A stretch of DNA of 64,000 bases from JASUTC01 sp035447925 (GCA_035447925.1 DAOTHY010000002.1:62001-126000), one strand, 5' to 3'. Positions 36,297-44,262 are shown, numbered from the stretch's first letter. Numbers and translations are program-made. The notes: generated from the letters alone by a model not told the origin.

Positions 36297-37310
36297 TTAA
36301 AATACGATCCTTATTGATATTCCGGGAACCCATTCATGATTCTCATAAGAAATCGGAATTTGAAGGGTAAAACGATTTTTGATACTAAAAGCCGGTCTCA
36401 CCAGAACACTGGATTTGGAAAAACCCATATCCAGACTAAAAAAATCAAATGAACTCCTTAAAACCCAGATCAAATCATCTTTCGAAAAATCATATCTAAT
36501 CGTGACTTTATCAAACCAATCATTTGAATACAATCCCATTCCTACAACCCAACCTTGATCATAACCAAAATAAAGATTAAAAAACGACGATAAAGTCAAT
36601 TCTTGAAATAATGTCAATCGAATATCCGGGCTGTTTGTTACACCCAAAGCGAGTGATCCAATAAAAAACTCAGGTATGACCACATTAGAAGAAAATCGAT
36701 TCACCTCAGAAAGATTTAAAGAACAATCCAACCAAATATAATCTTTGAAAGTGATTTTCTCGCCTTCTTTTAAGAGACGTTGAAAGGAACGGATTTTTTG
36801 CACATAATCATAAACTTTTTGATCGTCCGTTGGATTTTTGCCTGAATCTATCATTTTCTTAACACCGTAAAAGCCGATATGATAAGCTCCCAAGGCATTA
36901 TCGAGGTTGCCAAGAGACAATTGATAGCGATCAAGCAAACCGCTGACTTTGTCTCCATGATATGGGTTAAACGGATTGAAAGCACCAATTTCCAAAGCGA
37001 TGAATGGTTTCATCTGGAATGGCCCCAAGGCATTTGATTCAGAGATGGCATGGATATAGAACGACGATTCTGTTTTAATAAGCCCGGCGATTATCGGATC
37101 TTCAACAGTATATTTAAAGGGGAGATCCACCGAAAATTTGGTGTTGATAAAAAAATCAAAAGAATGATCCCGATAGGCGACGCCAACAGAAGATTTGTTT
37201 TGATACAAAATCTCATTGGGAAACAAATAACGTGACCCAAAACAAACGGCATTAAATATGAAGAAAGCAAGAACTAAAAACCTTTTTAAGAAAGGATACT
37301 TTTGATTCAA
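36297..37310 (-). CDS. Exported lytic transglycosylase with beta-rich C-terminal domain
   Basis: A signal peptide (FLKRFLVLAFFIFNAVCFGS) is followed by an SLT-type lysozyme fold at residues ~60-190: IAGLIKTESSFYIHAIS with the catalytic Glu, GPFQMKP, and ALGAYHIGFYGVKKM, which stands for the AYNxG motif. This would cleave peptidoglycan between MurNAc and GlcNAc. The last ~140 residues switch to alternating beta-strand pattern (SFFNLYFGYDQGWVVGMGL..., FTLQIPISYENHEW) and end in Phe, like a small outer-membrane barrel. That combination is unusual. TTG 37310 follows AGGTGG by 6 nt; ATG 37328 and ATT 37343 (7 nt after AAGGAG) are in-frame alternatives. Confidence 0.75.
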   Translation of the reverse strand: MNQKYPFLKRFLVLAFFIFNAVCFGSRYLFPNEILYQNKSSVGVAYRDHSFDFFINTKFSVDLPFKYTVEDPIIAGLIKTESSFYIHAISESNALGPFQMKPFIALEIGAFNPFNPYHGDKVSGLLDRYQLSLGNLDNALGAYHIGFYGVKKMIDSGKNPTDDQKVYDYVQKIRSFQRLLKEGEKITFKDYIWLDCSLNLSEVNRFSSNVVIPEFFIGSLALGVTNSPDIRLTLFQELTLSSFFNLYFGYDQGWVVGMGLYSNDWFDKVTIRYDFSKDDLIWVLRSSFDFFSLDMGFSKSSVLVRPAFSIKNRFTLQIPISYENHEWVPGISIRIVF

Positions 37311-37367
37311 ACAAACCCACCTGATCATTAAAGTAAGATAAATCGAAATTCTCCTTGATTTCAGTGT

Positions 37368-37376
37368 ATTATAGCA
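37368..37376 (-). promoter_or_regulatory. Extended -10 promoter of the transglycosylase-rseC-bamA operon
   Basis: Minus strand TGC then TATAAT (37368-37373), no clear -35. It is divergent from the pyrK promoter in the same 240-bp intergenic region, which otherwise shows no structure I can support. Confidence 0.6.
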
Positions 37377-37489
37377 TTATTTTTCCTGTATTCATTCTAT
37401 ACCGAATTTCAAATGAACGAACAATCGTATCATACGAACGAGAAAAAAATATTCCAAATACAACTCAGTCCGAAAATGACCTTATTTCT

Positions 37490-37498
37490 TGTTATACT
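37490..37498 (+). promoter_or_regulatory. Extended -10 promoter of pyrK-pyrD
   Basis: TGT followed by TATACT (37493-37498), about 52 nt upstream of the pyrK start. No -35. No hairpin or PyrR-type site is visible in the leader. Confidence 0.5.
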
Positions 37499-37550
37499 AT
37501 GAGTGCTGGGTGTATCATTACCTGAATCATCAACCTTGAGGTGAATGCTA

Positions 37551-38297
37551 TTGATAAAGATCAAACTAAAGGAAAAAAAGGTATCAGAAGATTTTCTCGT
37601 TGCGAAATTTGAATACACAGATCAGTTATCCGAAAAAGAAACAACCACTGTTCAAGCAGGACAGTTCTTAATGTTAAAAAATCGGACTGAACCAATCCTC
37701 GCCAAACCTTTTTCTGTACTTAGTACAGATAAGAAAGGCTTTTCGGTATTGATTAAAATTATTGGCCGTTTTACAAGTTATTTAAGCCAGTCAAAGCCCG
37801 GAGAACTTTTCTTTTGTAGAGGACCATATGGAACACCATTTGAAAAAAAACTCGATCTGTCAAGAAAGATTATCACCATAGGCGGCGGGTGTGGAGCAGC
37901 GCCCATTCTTTTTTTCAACCAACAATTTCCAAATCATATCGAAAAATCCATCATCGGTTTCAAAACCGATGCCATTAAACAATTACTGTCCATCAAAGAA
38001 GCGGTCTATGAATCTCTCAGTGGACAAACCGTTATCGATACGCTTGACGAGCACCTTTCAAAACGTCATGAACTTCAACCGCCCGTCGTTCTGGCATGCG
38101 GAAGTTTAGGGATGTGTCGGGCATTGTTCAATCATTCAAAAGAAAACAACTACCGCTTGTTTGTATCTTTAGATGAGAGAATGGGTTGTGGTATGGGCAT
38201 GTGCAAAGGTTGTCCGGTGAAAACCAAGTCCGGAATCAAAATGGTCTGCAAAGACGGTCCAATATTTGATTCGGATGACATTATCTGGGATTGGTGA
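37551..38297 (+). CDS. pyrK: Dihydroorotate dehydrogenase B electron-transfer subunit
   Basis: FAD and [2Fe-2S] subunit that passes electrons from PyrD to NAD+. Seen: the FAD/NAD reductase fold with AGQFLMLK, LAKPFSVLS (flavin binding), GRFTSYLS, RGPYGTPF and GGGCGAAPILFF, and the C-terminal iron-sulfur cysteines in CGMGMCKGCPVKTK...VC. 248 residues. A TTG start at 37551 gives 9-nt spacing from GAGG; ATG 37545 is only 3 nt away from it. It is followed by pyrD at 5 nt, forming the usual PyrK-PyrD heterotetramer pair. Confidence 0.93.
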   Translation: MIKIKLKEKKVSEDFLVAKFEYTDQLSEKETTTVQAGQFLMLKNRTEPILAKPFSVLSTDKKGFSVLIKIIGRFTSYLSQSKPGELFFCRGPYGTPFEKKLDLSRKIITIGGGCGAAPILFFNQQFPNHIEKSIIGFKTDAIKQLLSIKEAVYESLSGQTVIDTLDEHLSKRHELQPPVVLACGSLGMCRALFNHSKENNYRLFVSLDERMGCGMGMCKGCPVKTKSGIKMVCKDGPIFDSDDIIWDW

Positions 38298-38302
38298 TAA
38301 AA

Positions 38303-39217
38303 ATGGATAATAATAGATTGGCTATAGAATTATTAGGTCTAAAGATTAAAAATCCGATTGTTATCGCATCAGGTCCAGCAGGAAATGGGGAAGAATTATC
38401 GAGGGCTATCGACCTTTCAAAAATTGGCCTGTTCACTTCAAAAACTGTCACCTTAGAAAAAACTGATGGCAACCCTCCACCGAGAATTGTAGATGTATAC
38501 GGTGGAATCATCAATTCTATTGGCCTTCAGAATCCCGGATTCAAAGATTTCATGAAAAATCAAATCCCTTTCCTAGAGCAGTTACCCCTTCCGGTTATCA
38601 TCAGCATAGCATCAAATTATTTGGAAGAATTGGCTATTATGGTCAAAGCACTCAATGAGAGCTCCTGTGAATGGATAGAATTAAATTTTTCATGTCCCAA
38701 CGTCGATAAAGGCAAAGAACCCATTGGAACCAATCCCAACAAGATATTTGAAACGGTCAAATTCCTAAAAAAACTAACAAAAAAACCTCTGCTGGTAAAA
38801 TTCGCCCCCTCAGATTCAATCTTAGAATTGGTAGACTCATCAATATCAGGAGGTGCTGAGGGTGTTGTACTCTCTAATTGTCCCAAAGGAATGAAAATAG
38901 ATATTCATACCATGAAACCCATCTTAAAAAGAGAATATGGCGGATTTGCAGGTCCTGCAATCAAACCCATTACATTACATCAGGTGTTTCAAGTCAGAAA
39001 GGCATTTAAAAATGCCTTAATTATCGGAACCGGTGGGGTAATCAATCACGAAGATGCCTTGGAATATTTAATGGCAGGGGCTAATCTTGTTGGGATTGGC
39101 TTTGGTGTGATGCTAGATCCAATCATTCCGATCCATATAGTTGAAGGATTGTCAAAGTATATGACTGAGAATGATTTAAATTACTTTTCAGTATTCTGTA
39201 AAGCTCAAAGCTATTGA
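38303..39217 (+). CDS. pyrD: Dihydroorotate dehydrogenase B catalytic subunit (class 1B)
   Basis: FMN enzyme oxidising dihydroorotate to orotate. TIM barrel with IASGPAGNGEE near the N-terminus, IGLQNPG, WIELNFSCPNVDKG carrying the class-1 catalytic Cys, KFAPSDS, and the FMN-phosphate loop IIGTGGVINHEDALEYLMAGANLVGIG. 304 residues, typical. The partner pyrK directly upstream identifies class 1B (NAD-linked). ATG 38303 follows GGTGATAAAA; the longer TTG start at 38291 overlaps pyrK and adds only four residues. Confidence 0.95.
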   Translation: MDNNRLAIELLGLKIKNPIVIASGPAGNGEELSRAIDLSKIGLFTSKTVTLEKTDGNPPPRIVDVYGGIINSIGLQNPGFKDFMKNQIPFLEQLPLPVIISIASNYLEELAIMVKALNESSCEWIELNFSCPNVDKGKEPIGTNPNKIFETVKFLKKLTKKPLLVKFAPSDSILELVDSSISGGAEGVVLSNCPKGMKIDIHTMKPILKREYGGFAGPAIKPITLHQVFQVRKAFKNALIIGTGGVINHEDALEYLMAGANLVGIGFGVMLDPIIPIHIVEGLSKYMTENDLNYFSVFCKAQSY

Positions 39218-39260
39218 TAGAATTAAGTAACTTCTGTTTAAACATAAAGTCATTTATCTA

Positions 39261-39269
39261 TGATACAAT
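39261..39269 (+). promoter_or_regulatory. Extended -10 promoter for the pyrB leader
   Basis: TGA followed by TACAAT (39264-39269) with no good -35. Transcription would begin near 39276, about 20 nt before the leader peptide. It separates pyrKD from pyrBICFE as two transcription units. Confidence 0.55.
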
Positions 39270-39296
39270 TCTCGGGATAAAAAGAATGGAGTTGAA

Positions 39297-39377
39297 ATGA
39301 TGCCTCGACAAGTGGCTTTACGGTATAGAAAACTACCATATTTTTTAAAAATTAAAAACCACCATTACTGTTTTTAG
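39297..39377 (+). CDS. Leader peptide of the pyrB operon (26 aa)
   Basis: ATG-ATG at 39297 follows GGAG by 5 nt and opens a 26-codon frame (MMPRQVALRYRKLPYF...HHYCF) that ends with TAG at 39375-39377, inside the loop of the terminator hairpin. A U-rich stretch at 39339-39353 lies within the frame, upstream of the hairpin. This matches the E. coli pyrBI arrangement, in which a ribosome close behind a paused polymerase prevents the hairpin. Too short for homology; support is the ribosome binding site, position and design. Confidence 0.6.
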   Translation: MMPRQVALRYRKLPYFLKIKNHHYCF

Positions 39378-39395
39378 TAATGGTGGTTTTTTTTT
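39355..39395 (+). terminator. Attenuator hairpin upstream of pyrB
   Basis: AAAACCACCATTACT (39355-39369) pairs perfectly with AGTAATGGTGGTTTT (39376-39390) around a 6-nt loop, followed by a run of T to 39395. A full-strength intrinsic terminator placed between the promoter and pyrB, 13 nt before the start codon. Confidence 0.9.
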
Positions 39396-39408
39396 TAGGA
39401 GGGTTAGA

Positions 39409-40332
39409 ATGTTAGCGGGAAGACATCTCATTGATCCAACGGACTTTTCTACTCAGGAAATTAATGAAATGCTATCACTTTCACAGAAGATTTCTGAAAA
39501 TCCAAGTGATTATGCAAAGTTATGTTCAGGAAAGATTTTAGGTAGTCTGTTTTTTGAACCCAGTACAAGAACAAGATTGAGTTTTGAAGCGGCAATGCTA
39601 AGGTTGGGAGGCCAAGTAATCGGATTCTCCGAAGCCGGATCCAGCTCAGTTTCAAAGGGTGAAACGGTAGCGGATACCATAAGAACTGTTGCCTGTTATT
39701 CGGATATCATTGTCATGCGCCATCCAAAAGAAGGAGCACCAAAAGTTGCATCGATGTATTCCGATGTACCGGTTATTAACGCAGGAGATGGCGGACATCA
39801 GCATCCAACCCAAACCTTGACTGATTTACTAACCATCATTTCCGTAAAAGGCTCGTTAGATTCGTTGAAAATTGGGTATTGTGGCGACTTGAAATTCGGG
39901 AGAACGGTTCATTCCTTAATAAAAGCTCTTTCCAGATATTCCGACAACGAAATGCATTTGATTTCTCCGAAAGAATTGAAAGTTCCCGATTACATCAAAG
40001 AAGAAATCTTAGACAAAAACGCTATTCATTATGAAGAACATGAAAAACTCGAGGAGTGCATCGATCAACTGGATATCCTTTACATGACACGTGTTCAAAA
40101 AGAACGCTTCTTCAATGAAGAAGATTATATCCGTCTGAAAGACACCTACATTCTTAACAACGAAAAAATGAAAAAAGCTTCACCTCATTTGATGATATTG
40201 CATCCGCTACCTAGAGTTAATGAAATTTCCTATGAAATAGACTCTGATCCTAGAGCCTTTTACTTTAAACAGGCAAAAATGGGAATGTACGCTCGAATGG
40301 GGCTAATTTCACTCTTATTGGGGGTGTGTTAA
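39409..40332 (+). CDS. pyrB: Aspartate carbamoyltransferase catalytic subunit
   Basis: Condenses carbamoyl phosphate with aspartate, the committed step of UMP synthesis. Seen: FFEPSTRTRLSFE (carbamoyl-phosphate site, ~50-62), VSKGETVADTIRT, INAGDGGHQHPTQTL, and the aspartate-site HPLPRVNEI near 265. 307 residues, typical. ATG 39409 follows AGGAGGG. The regulatory-chain gene pyrI is one nucleotide downstream, so an allosteric PyrB6-PyrI6 holoenzyme is expected. Expression appears to be controlled by the leader-peptide attenuator. Confidence 0.97.
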   Translation: MLAGRHLIDPTDFSTQEINEMLSLSQKISENPSDYAKLCSGKILGSLFFEPSTRTRLSFEAAMLRLGGQVIGFSEAGSSSVSKGETVADTIRTVACYSDIIVMRHPKEGAPKVASMYSDVPVINAGDGGHQHPTQTLTDLLTIISVKGSLDSLKIGYCGDLKFGRTVHSLIKALSRYSDNEMHLISPKELKVPDYIKEEILDKNAIHYEEHEKLEECIDQLDILYMTRVQKERFFNEEDYIRLKDTYILNNEKMKKASPHLMILHPLPRVNEISYEIDSDPRAFYFKQAKMGMYARMGLISLLLGVC

Positions 40333-40333
40333 A

Positions 40334-40768
40334 ATGATGACCATCAATACAATAGAGAATGGGATTGTTATTGATCACATTCGTGCCGGGTATGGTGTCG
40401 AAATCTTCAATTACTTGGGTTTGGATAAGGTAGATTACACCGTGGCATTAATCATGAACGTCACCAGCAAAAAACAGAGGAAAAAGGACATCATTAAAAT
40501 TGAAAATGAAATCAATTTTGATCTCAGCGAATTGGGGTTAATCGATCCTGATGTCACCATTAACATTATTCAAAATCATAAGATTTCTAAAAAACTAAAA
40601 CTAAGCCTACCAAAAGTGGTAGAAAATGTCATCAAATGTAAAAATCCCAGGTGTATCACATCCGTTGAAAGAAACTTAGCCCATGTTTTTTACCTGGTTG
40701 ATGAGAAGAAAGGGGTTTACCGTTGCAAATACTGTGATGAAAAATATGCTTTGGGAAACAAATCATGA
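40334..40768 (+). CDS. pyrI: Aspartate carbamoyltransferase regulatory subunit
   Basis: Binds nucleotides (CTP/ATP in E. coli) and transmits allosteric control to PyrB. An N-terminal allosteric domain (IENGIVIDHIRAGYG) precedes a C-terminal zinc domain with four Cys: CKNPRC, then CKYC about 27 residues later. 144 residues, close to the usual 150. It is a separate gene, whereas Thermotoga maritima is known for a fused PyrBI; that is a small point against a very close relationship. The end overlaps pyrC by ATGA. Confidence 0.95.
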   Translation: MMTINTIENGIVIDHIRAGYGVEIFNYLGLDKVDYTVALIMNVTSKKQRKKDIIKIENEINFDLSELGLIDPDVTINIIQNHKISKKLKLSLPKVVENVIKCKNPRCITSVERNLAHVFYLVDEKKGVYRCKYCDEKYALGNKS

Positions 40769-41991
40769 GCAGGGAACCTTTGCTGATCAAAAATGTAATG
40801 ATATGCGATCAGAATCGCCATGAACTTGCAGATGTATGGATAAGCAACGGTGTCATCGAATTAGTCGGAAAAGATCTGGACAAACCTGGTAAATTGATTG
40901 ATGGTAATAGTTTAACCTTGATGCCGGCTTTTATCGATATGCATGCGCATTTTCGTGATCCGGGTTATACCTACAAGGAAGACCTTCTCACAGGCTCTAA
41001 AGCAGCCATTAAAGGCGGATACACTACCGTTAATCTAATGGCCAATACCTTGCCGGTCTGTAACGATGATCTACAGGTTGAACAAAACATTAGCAAGGTA
41101 ACAGAAATTGGTTTGATTGATATCTTCCAGTCCTGTTCCATCACAAAAGATTTCAACGGAAAAGACTGCGATCACATTCAACACATTTACAGTCCGGGAT
41201 GTAAAGTCATATCGGATGATGGAAATGGTGTTGAGTCAGACACTGTCATGAACAAAGCGATGGAAATAGCCCAAAGAAAAGGACTAATCGTTTCATCCCA
41301 TGCAGAATACAAATCAGTTAGCAAGGTGGATACCCGAGCATCTGAAAATCAAATGACTCAGCGGGATCTCACTCTATGTGCAAAGACAAAGGCCCATCTC
41401 CATATGGCTCATGTCAGTACAAAAGAAGCCATTCAGATGGTAGCCGATGCCAAATCAAAGGGCGTCAATGTAACTTGCGAATGTACACCGCATCATTTAA
41501 CCCTGACCAATCAAATTGCTTATTCCGTTCACCCGCCATTGAGGGAACAACAGGATGTAGAATCACTTATTGCTGCAATCAACAACCAGACCGTTGATTG
41601 TATTGCAACCGATCATGCCCCTCACAGTTTTCAAGACAAGTTAAATGGTTCAGTTGGAATGAGTTCTATTGAAATTGCTTTTTCCATTTGCTTTACGCAT
41701 CTTGTTAAAAAGGGGATGATTAGCTTAATGACATTATCAAAGCTGATGTCCTTTAATCCTGCCAAATTATTGGGGGTACATAAAGGCCTGATTCAAAAAG
41801 GTTATATAGCTGACTTGGTATTGATAGATCCAACAGCGGTTTTTGAAGTGAACCCATCTGAATTTTTATCAAAGGGAAAAAACACACCATTTTCAGGTAA
41901 AATATTAAATGGAAAAATAATGACGGTGATTAAAGATGGTGTGATCAAATATGACAACGGAGTTTTTGTTGAAAGGAGTAATCATGGATAA
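40765..41991 (+). CDS. pyrC: Dihydroorotase
   Basis: Zinc amidohydrolase closing carbamoyl-aspartate to dihydroorotate. Seen: the metal motif MPAFIDMHAHFRDPGYTYKEDL near residues 53-75, GGYTTVNLMANT, the middle-barrel histidines in SSHAE and HLHMAHVSTKEA, and ATDHAPHSFQDK with the catalytic Asp. 408 residues, slightly shorter than class I enzymes (~430). The start overlaps pyrI by ATGA and the end overlaps pyrF by 8 nt. Confidence 0.95.
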   Translation: MSREPLLIKNVMICDQNRHELADVWISNGVIELVGKDLDKPGKLIDGNSLTLMPAFIDMHAHFRDPGYTYKEDLLTGSKAAIKGGYTTVNLMANTLPVCNDDLQVEQNISKVTEIGLIDIFQSCSITKDFNGKDCDHIQHIYSPGCKVISDDGNGVESDTVMNKAMEIAQRKGLIVSSHAEYKSVSKVDTRASENQMTQRDLTLCAKTKAHLHMAHVSTKEAIQMVADAKSKGVNVTCECTPHHLTLTNQIAYSVHPPLREQQDVESLIAAINNQTVDCIATDHAPHSFQDKLNGSVGMSSIEIAFSICFTHLVKKGMISLMTLSKLMSFNPAKLLGVHKGLIQKGYIADLVLIDPTAVFEVNPSEFLSKGKNTPFSGKILNGKIMTVIKDGVIKYDNGVFVERSNHG

Positions 41992-42871
41992 ATTATTTCA
42001 ATCTGTTCAAAAAAATGGACCGGTCTGTGTTGGACTGGACACTTCTCTTGAGTATATTCCAGAACAGTTCAAAAGTCAATTTGATAGTATTGAAGAACAG
42101 CTTTTTGAGTTCAATCGTTCAGTAATTGATTCAACAAACGATTTGGTCGGTGCTTATAAAGTTCAAATTGCCTATTATGAAGCACTAGGTCTTTCAGGTC
42201 TGAAGGCATATAAAAGGACTTTGGATTATATCAAGAAACTGAAAATCCCTCTAATTGCCGACGTCAAGCGTGGAGACATCGCAAAAACAGCTGAAATGTA
42301 TGCAAAAGCGCATTTTTCAGGAGATTTTGAAGTAGATATCATAACTGTCAATATGTACATGGGTCTGGATACATTGGAACCCTACGAAAACTATCTGAAT
42401 AAAGGCAAAGGGATATTTGTCCTATTGAAAACATCAAATCCGGGTTCTGGTGAAATACAAAACTTGAAAACCCAGTCAAACGAAACGGTTTATGAAAAAA
42501 TGATTGATCTTTTGGAAAAAAAGGGAGCCAAGTTTATTGGTACTTCGGGTTATTCCGCCATTGGTGCCGTAGTTGGCTGCACCCATGTAGAGGATGGCAT
42601 GACCATTCGAAACCGGATGAAAACATCATTCCTTCTTGTACCTGGATATGGAGCTCAAGGCGGCACCGCAAGTGATGTTTCTCGGTATCTGATCAACAAA
42701 AACGGCGGCATAATCAACTCCTCTCGAGGCATACTCCTGGCTTACAAAAATAAAAAATGGGAAGGGCTGAACTTTGATGAAGCTGCAAGAAAAGCTACTC
42801 TTGAAATGAAAACCCAAATATTGAATGAACTTCAAAAACAATCTGAAAAAGGTGATACATATGATTCTTGA
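41984..42871 (+). CDS. pyrF: Orotidine 5'-phosphate decarboxylase (type 2)
   Basis: Last step of UMP synthesis. The catalytic Lys/Asp array appears as ADVKRGDIAKTA near residue 90, with CVGLDTS at the start, LLKTSNPGSGE, GTSGYSAIGAVVG and LVPGYGAQGG. 295 residues and this motif set identify the longer type-2 family (as in mycobacteria and clostridia) rather than the ~230-residue E. coli type. ATG 41984 lies 6 nt after AAAGGAG; the longer frame is inside pyrC. The end overlaps pyrE by 11 nt. Confidence 0.94.
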   Translation: MDKLFQSVQKNGPVCVGLDTSLEYIPEQFKSQFDSIEEQLFEFNRSVIDSTNDLVGAYKVQIAYYEALGLSGLKAYKRTLDYIKKLKIPLIADVKRGDIAKTAEMYAKAHFSGDFEVDIITVNMYMGLDTLEPYENYLNKGKGIFVLLKTSNPGSGEIQNLKTQSNETVYEKMIDLLEKKGAKFIGTSGYSAIGAVVGCTHVEDGMTIRNRMKTSFLLVPGYGAQGGTASDVSRYLINKNGGIINSSRGILLAYKNKKWEGLNFDEAARKATLEMKTQILNELQKQSEKGDTYDS

Positions 42872-43412
42872 ATACTTAAAAGAAACGGAGGCTTTACTGG
42901 AAGGACATTTTCTGCTTAGTTCCGGAAAACACAGTCAGAAATACGTCCAGTGTGCAAAACTACTACAGTATCCTCAAATAGCAGAAAAAACGATGAAAGT
43001 GGTTGCTGAAAAAATCAACTTGCCCTTTGACACCGTTATCGGTCCCGCTATGGGGGGGATTATCCCCTCATATATACTCGGCAGACAGTTAAACAAAAAG
43101 ACCATTTTTTCAGAACGAGTTGACAATATCATGGAACTCAGACGGGGGTTTGAGATTAAACCGAACGAAAGAGTTTTAATCATGGAAGATGTGATAACTA
43201 CGGCAAAATCCTCTCTTGAGGTCAAAGCATTGGTTGAAAAATACGATGGGATTGTCGTTGGCTTTGCCTGTATTGCAAACAGGGGGCTTGCAACATTAGA
43301 CTTACCGATATTTGAAGCTATCAAGCTGGAATTTGAGACCTATGATGCGCAAAATTGCCCTTTGTGCCAAGCAGGAGATCACCCGGTTAAGCCCGGCAGC
43401 AGAAAGATTTAG
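42861..43412 (+). CDS. pyrE: Orotate phosphoribosyltransferase
   Basis: Transfers phosphoribose from PRPP to orotate. The N-terminal hood reads GHFLLSSGKHSQKYVQCAKLLQ, then IGPAMGGIIPSYILG and the PRPP loop VLIMEDVITTAKSSLEV near residue 110. Here Ala-Lys stands where many PyrE have Gly-Gly or Gly-Lys, a mild departure. The C-terminus has CPLCQAGDHPVKPGSR, typical of the clostridial/Thermotoga-type enzyme. 183 residues. ATG 42861 follows AAAGGTGAT. It is the last gene of the pyr operon; no terminator hairpin is obvious after it. Confidence 0.94.
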   Translation: MILEYLKETEALLEGHFLLSSGKHSQKYVQCAKLLQYPQIAEKTMKVVAEKINLPFDTVIGPAMGGIIPSYILGRQLNKKTIFSERVDNIMELRRGFEIKPNERVLIMEDVITTAKSSLEVKALVEKYDGIVVGFACIANRGLATLDLPIFEAIKLEFETYDAQNCPLCQAGDHPVKPGSRKI

Positions 43413-43438
43413 GAAAAAGTCTGAATAATCTTAGTACA

Positions 43439-43447
43439 TGATATAAT
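43439..43447 (+). promoter_or_regulatory. Extended -10 promoter for the GerW-family gene
   Basis: TGA then TATAAT (43442-43447), 41 nt upstream of the start codon, no -35. Confidence 0.6.
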
Positions 43448-43488
43448 TGACTATTCAACGATGAAAAATCGAAAAGGGGGCAAATGAA

Positions 43489-43881
43489 ATGAAAAAACTA
43501 ACCATCATCTTGCTGATACTGATCCCTTGTCTTTTCTTTGCAAACGAGATCTCGCAAACAGTCGAAAGTTTGATAAGAATTCCCATCGAATTACTGTCTG
43601 CAGATCAAGCAGTAGGTACACCCATTGAGTTGGAAGATAAGATCATCATCCCGTTGTTTAAAGCCAACATCGGTTTTGGAGGCGGGCTTGGAGGACCTTC
43701 AACTGCTTATGGCGGGGGAGCCGGCGGTGGCATTGAACTGCTGCCCTATTCTTTGATCGTGGTATCAGAAGAAGGCTTTCATGTGATTCCGGTTACTAAT
43801 CAAGTACCCTTCCTCAAGCAATTGGTGGAGGTACTTCCTCAGATTTTATCAATACTAACACCATATCTGGGTTTGATGTAA
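43489..43881 (+). CDS. Exported GerW/YtfJ-family protein
   Basis: 130 residues. An N-terminal signal peptide (KKLTIILLILIPCLFFANE) precedes a core with the family pattern: a strand pair ending IIIPLFKANIGFGGGLGG, a glycine-rich run (residues ~64-80) and LIVVSEEGFHVIPV. YtfJ/GerW proteins are known from spore formers, where they are cytoplasmic or spore-associated; close relatives occur in non-sporulating bacteria. An exported version is less usual. ATG 43489 is 8 nt after GGGGG. It has its own promoter and is not clearly part of the pyr operon or of hfq. Function is unknown. Confidence 0.75.
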   Translation: MKKLTIILLILIPCLFFANEISQTVESLIRIPIELLSADQAVGTPIELEDKIIIPLFKANIGFGGGLGGPSTAYGGGAGGGIELLPYSLIVVSEEGFHVIPVTNQVPFLKQLVEVLPQILSILTPYLGLM

Positions 43882-43957
43882 TCTTTATTTGATAAGACCC
43901 ATACACCTTCAAAGAAAAAATATATATCAGTGTTTTCCCTATATTTTTTCAACGTAA

Positions 43958-43966
43958 TGTTATAAT
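43958..43966 (+). promoter_or_regulatory. Extended -10 promoter for hfq-map
   Basis: TGT then TATAAT (43961-43966), about 57 nt upstream of the hfq start, no -35. Confidence 0.6.
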
Positions 43967-44022
43967 CTGAGAGAATAGAGAAGAATTTGGAATTGTTATT
44001 ATTAATGATGAGGGGTGAAATC

Positions 44023-44262
44023 ATGTCAGAAAAGTTCAATTTGCAGGATCGTTTCTTAAACCATTTAAGAATAAACAAGGTTGGTGTCAAGATATTTCTT
44101 GTTAATGGTTTTCAGATCCACGGAAAACTGAAATCATTCGATATGTATTCGATTTTAGTGGAAGAGGGGAAACATCAAAGTCTCATTTTTAAGCATGCGG
44201 TCAGCACTATCCAACCGGATGATTATATCGTGTTAGAAAAAACAAATGATAATAATGCCTGA
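44023..44262 (+). CDS. hfq: RNA chaperone Hfq
   Basis: Hexameric Sm-like protein that binds A/U-rich RNA and helps sRNA-mRNA pairing. Seen: the Sm1 motif as VKIFLVNGFQIHGKLKSFD and the Sm2 motif as IFKHAVSTIQP (YKHAIST in E. coli). The N-terminal LQDRFLNHLR helix with Gln is also conserved. 79 residues from ATG 44023, which follows GAGGGGTGAAA; a longer frame to 43987 lacks a site. map follows at 24 nt. Its presence implies post-transcriptional regulation by small RNAs, none of which I can identify here. Confidence 0.96.
   Translation: MSEKFNLQDRFLNHLRINKVGVKIFLVNGFQIHGKLKSFDMYSILVEEGKHQSLIFKHAVSTIQPDDYIVLEKTNDNNA

Noticed and set aside
39270..39408. PyrR-binding loop controlling pyrB
   Set aside because: I could not find the conserved PyrR anti-antiterminator loop; the leader ORF with stop-in-hairpin fits ribosome-coupled attenuation better.
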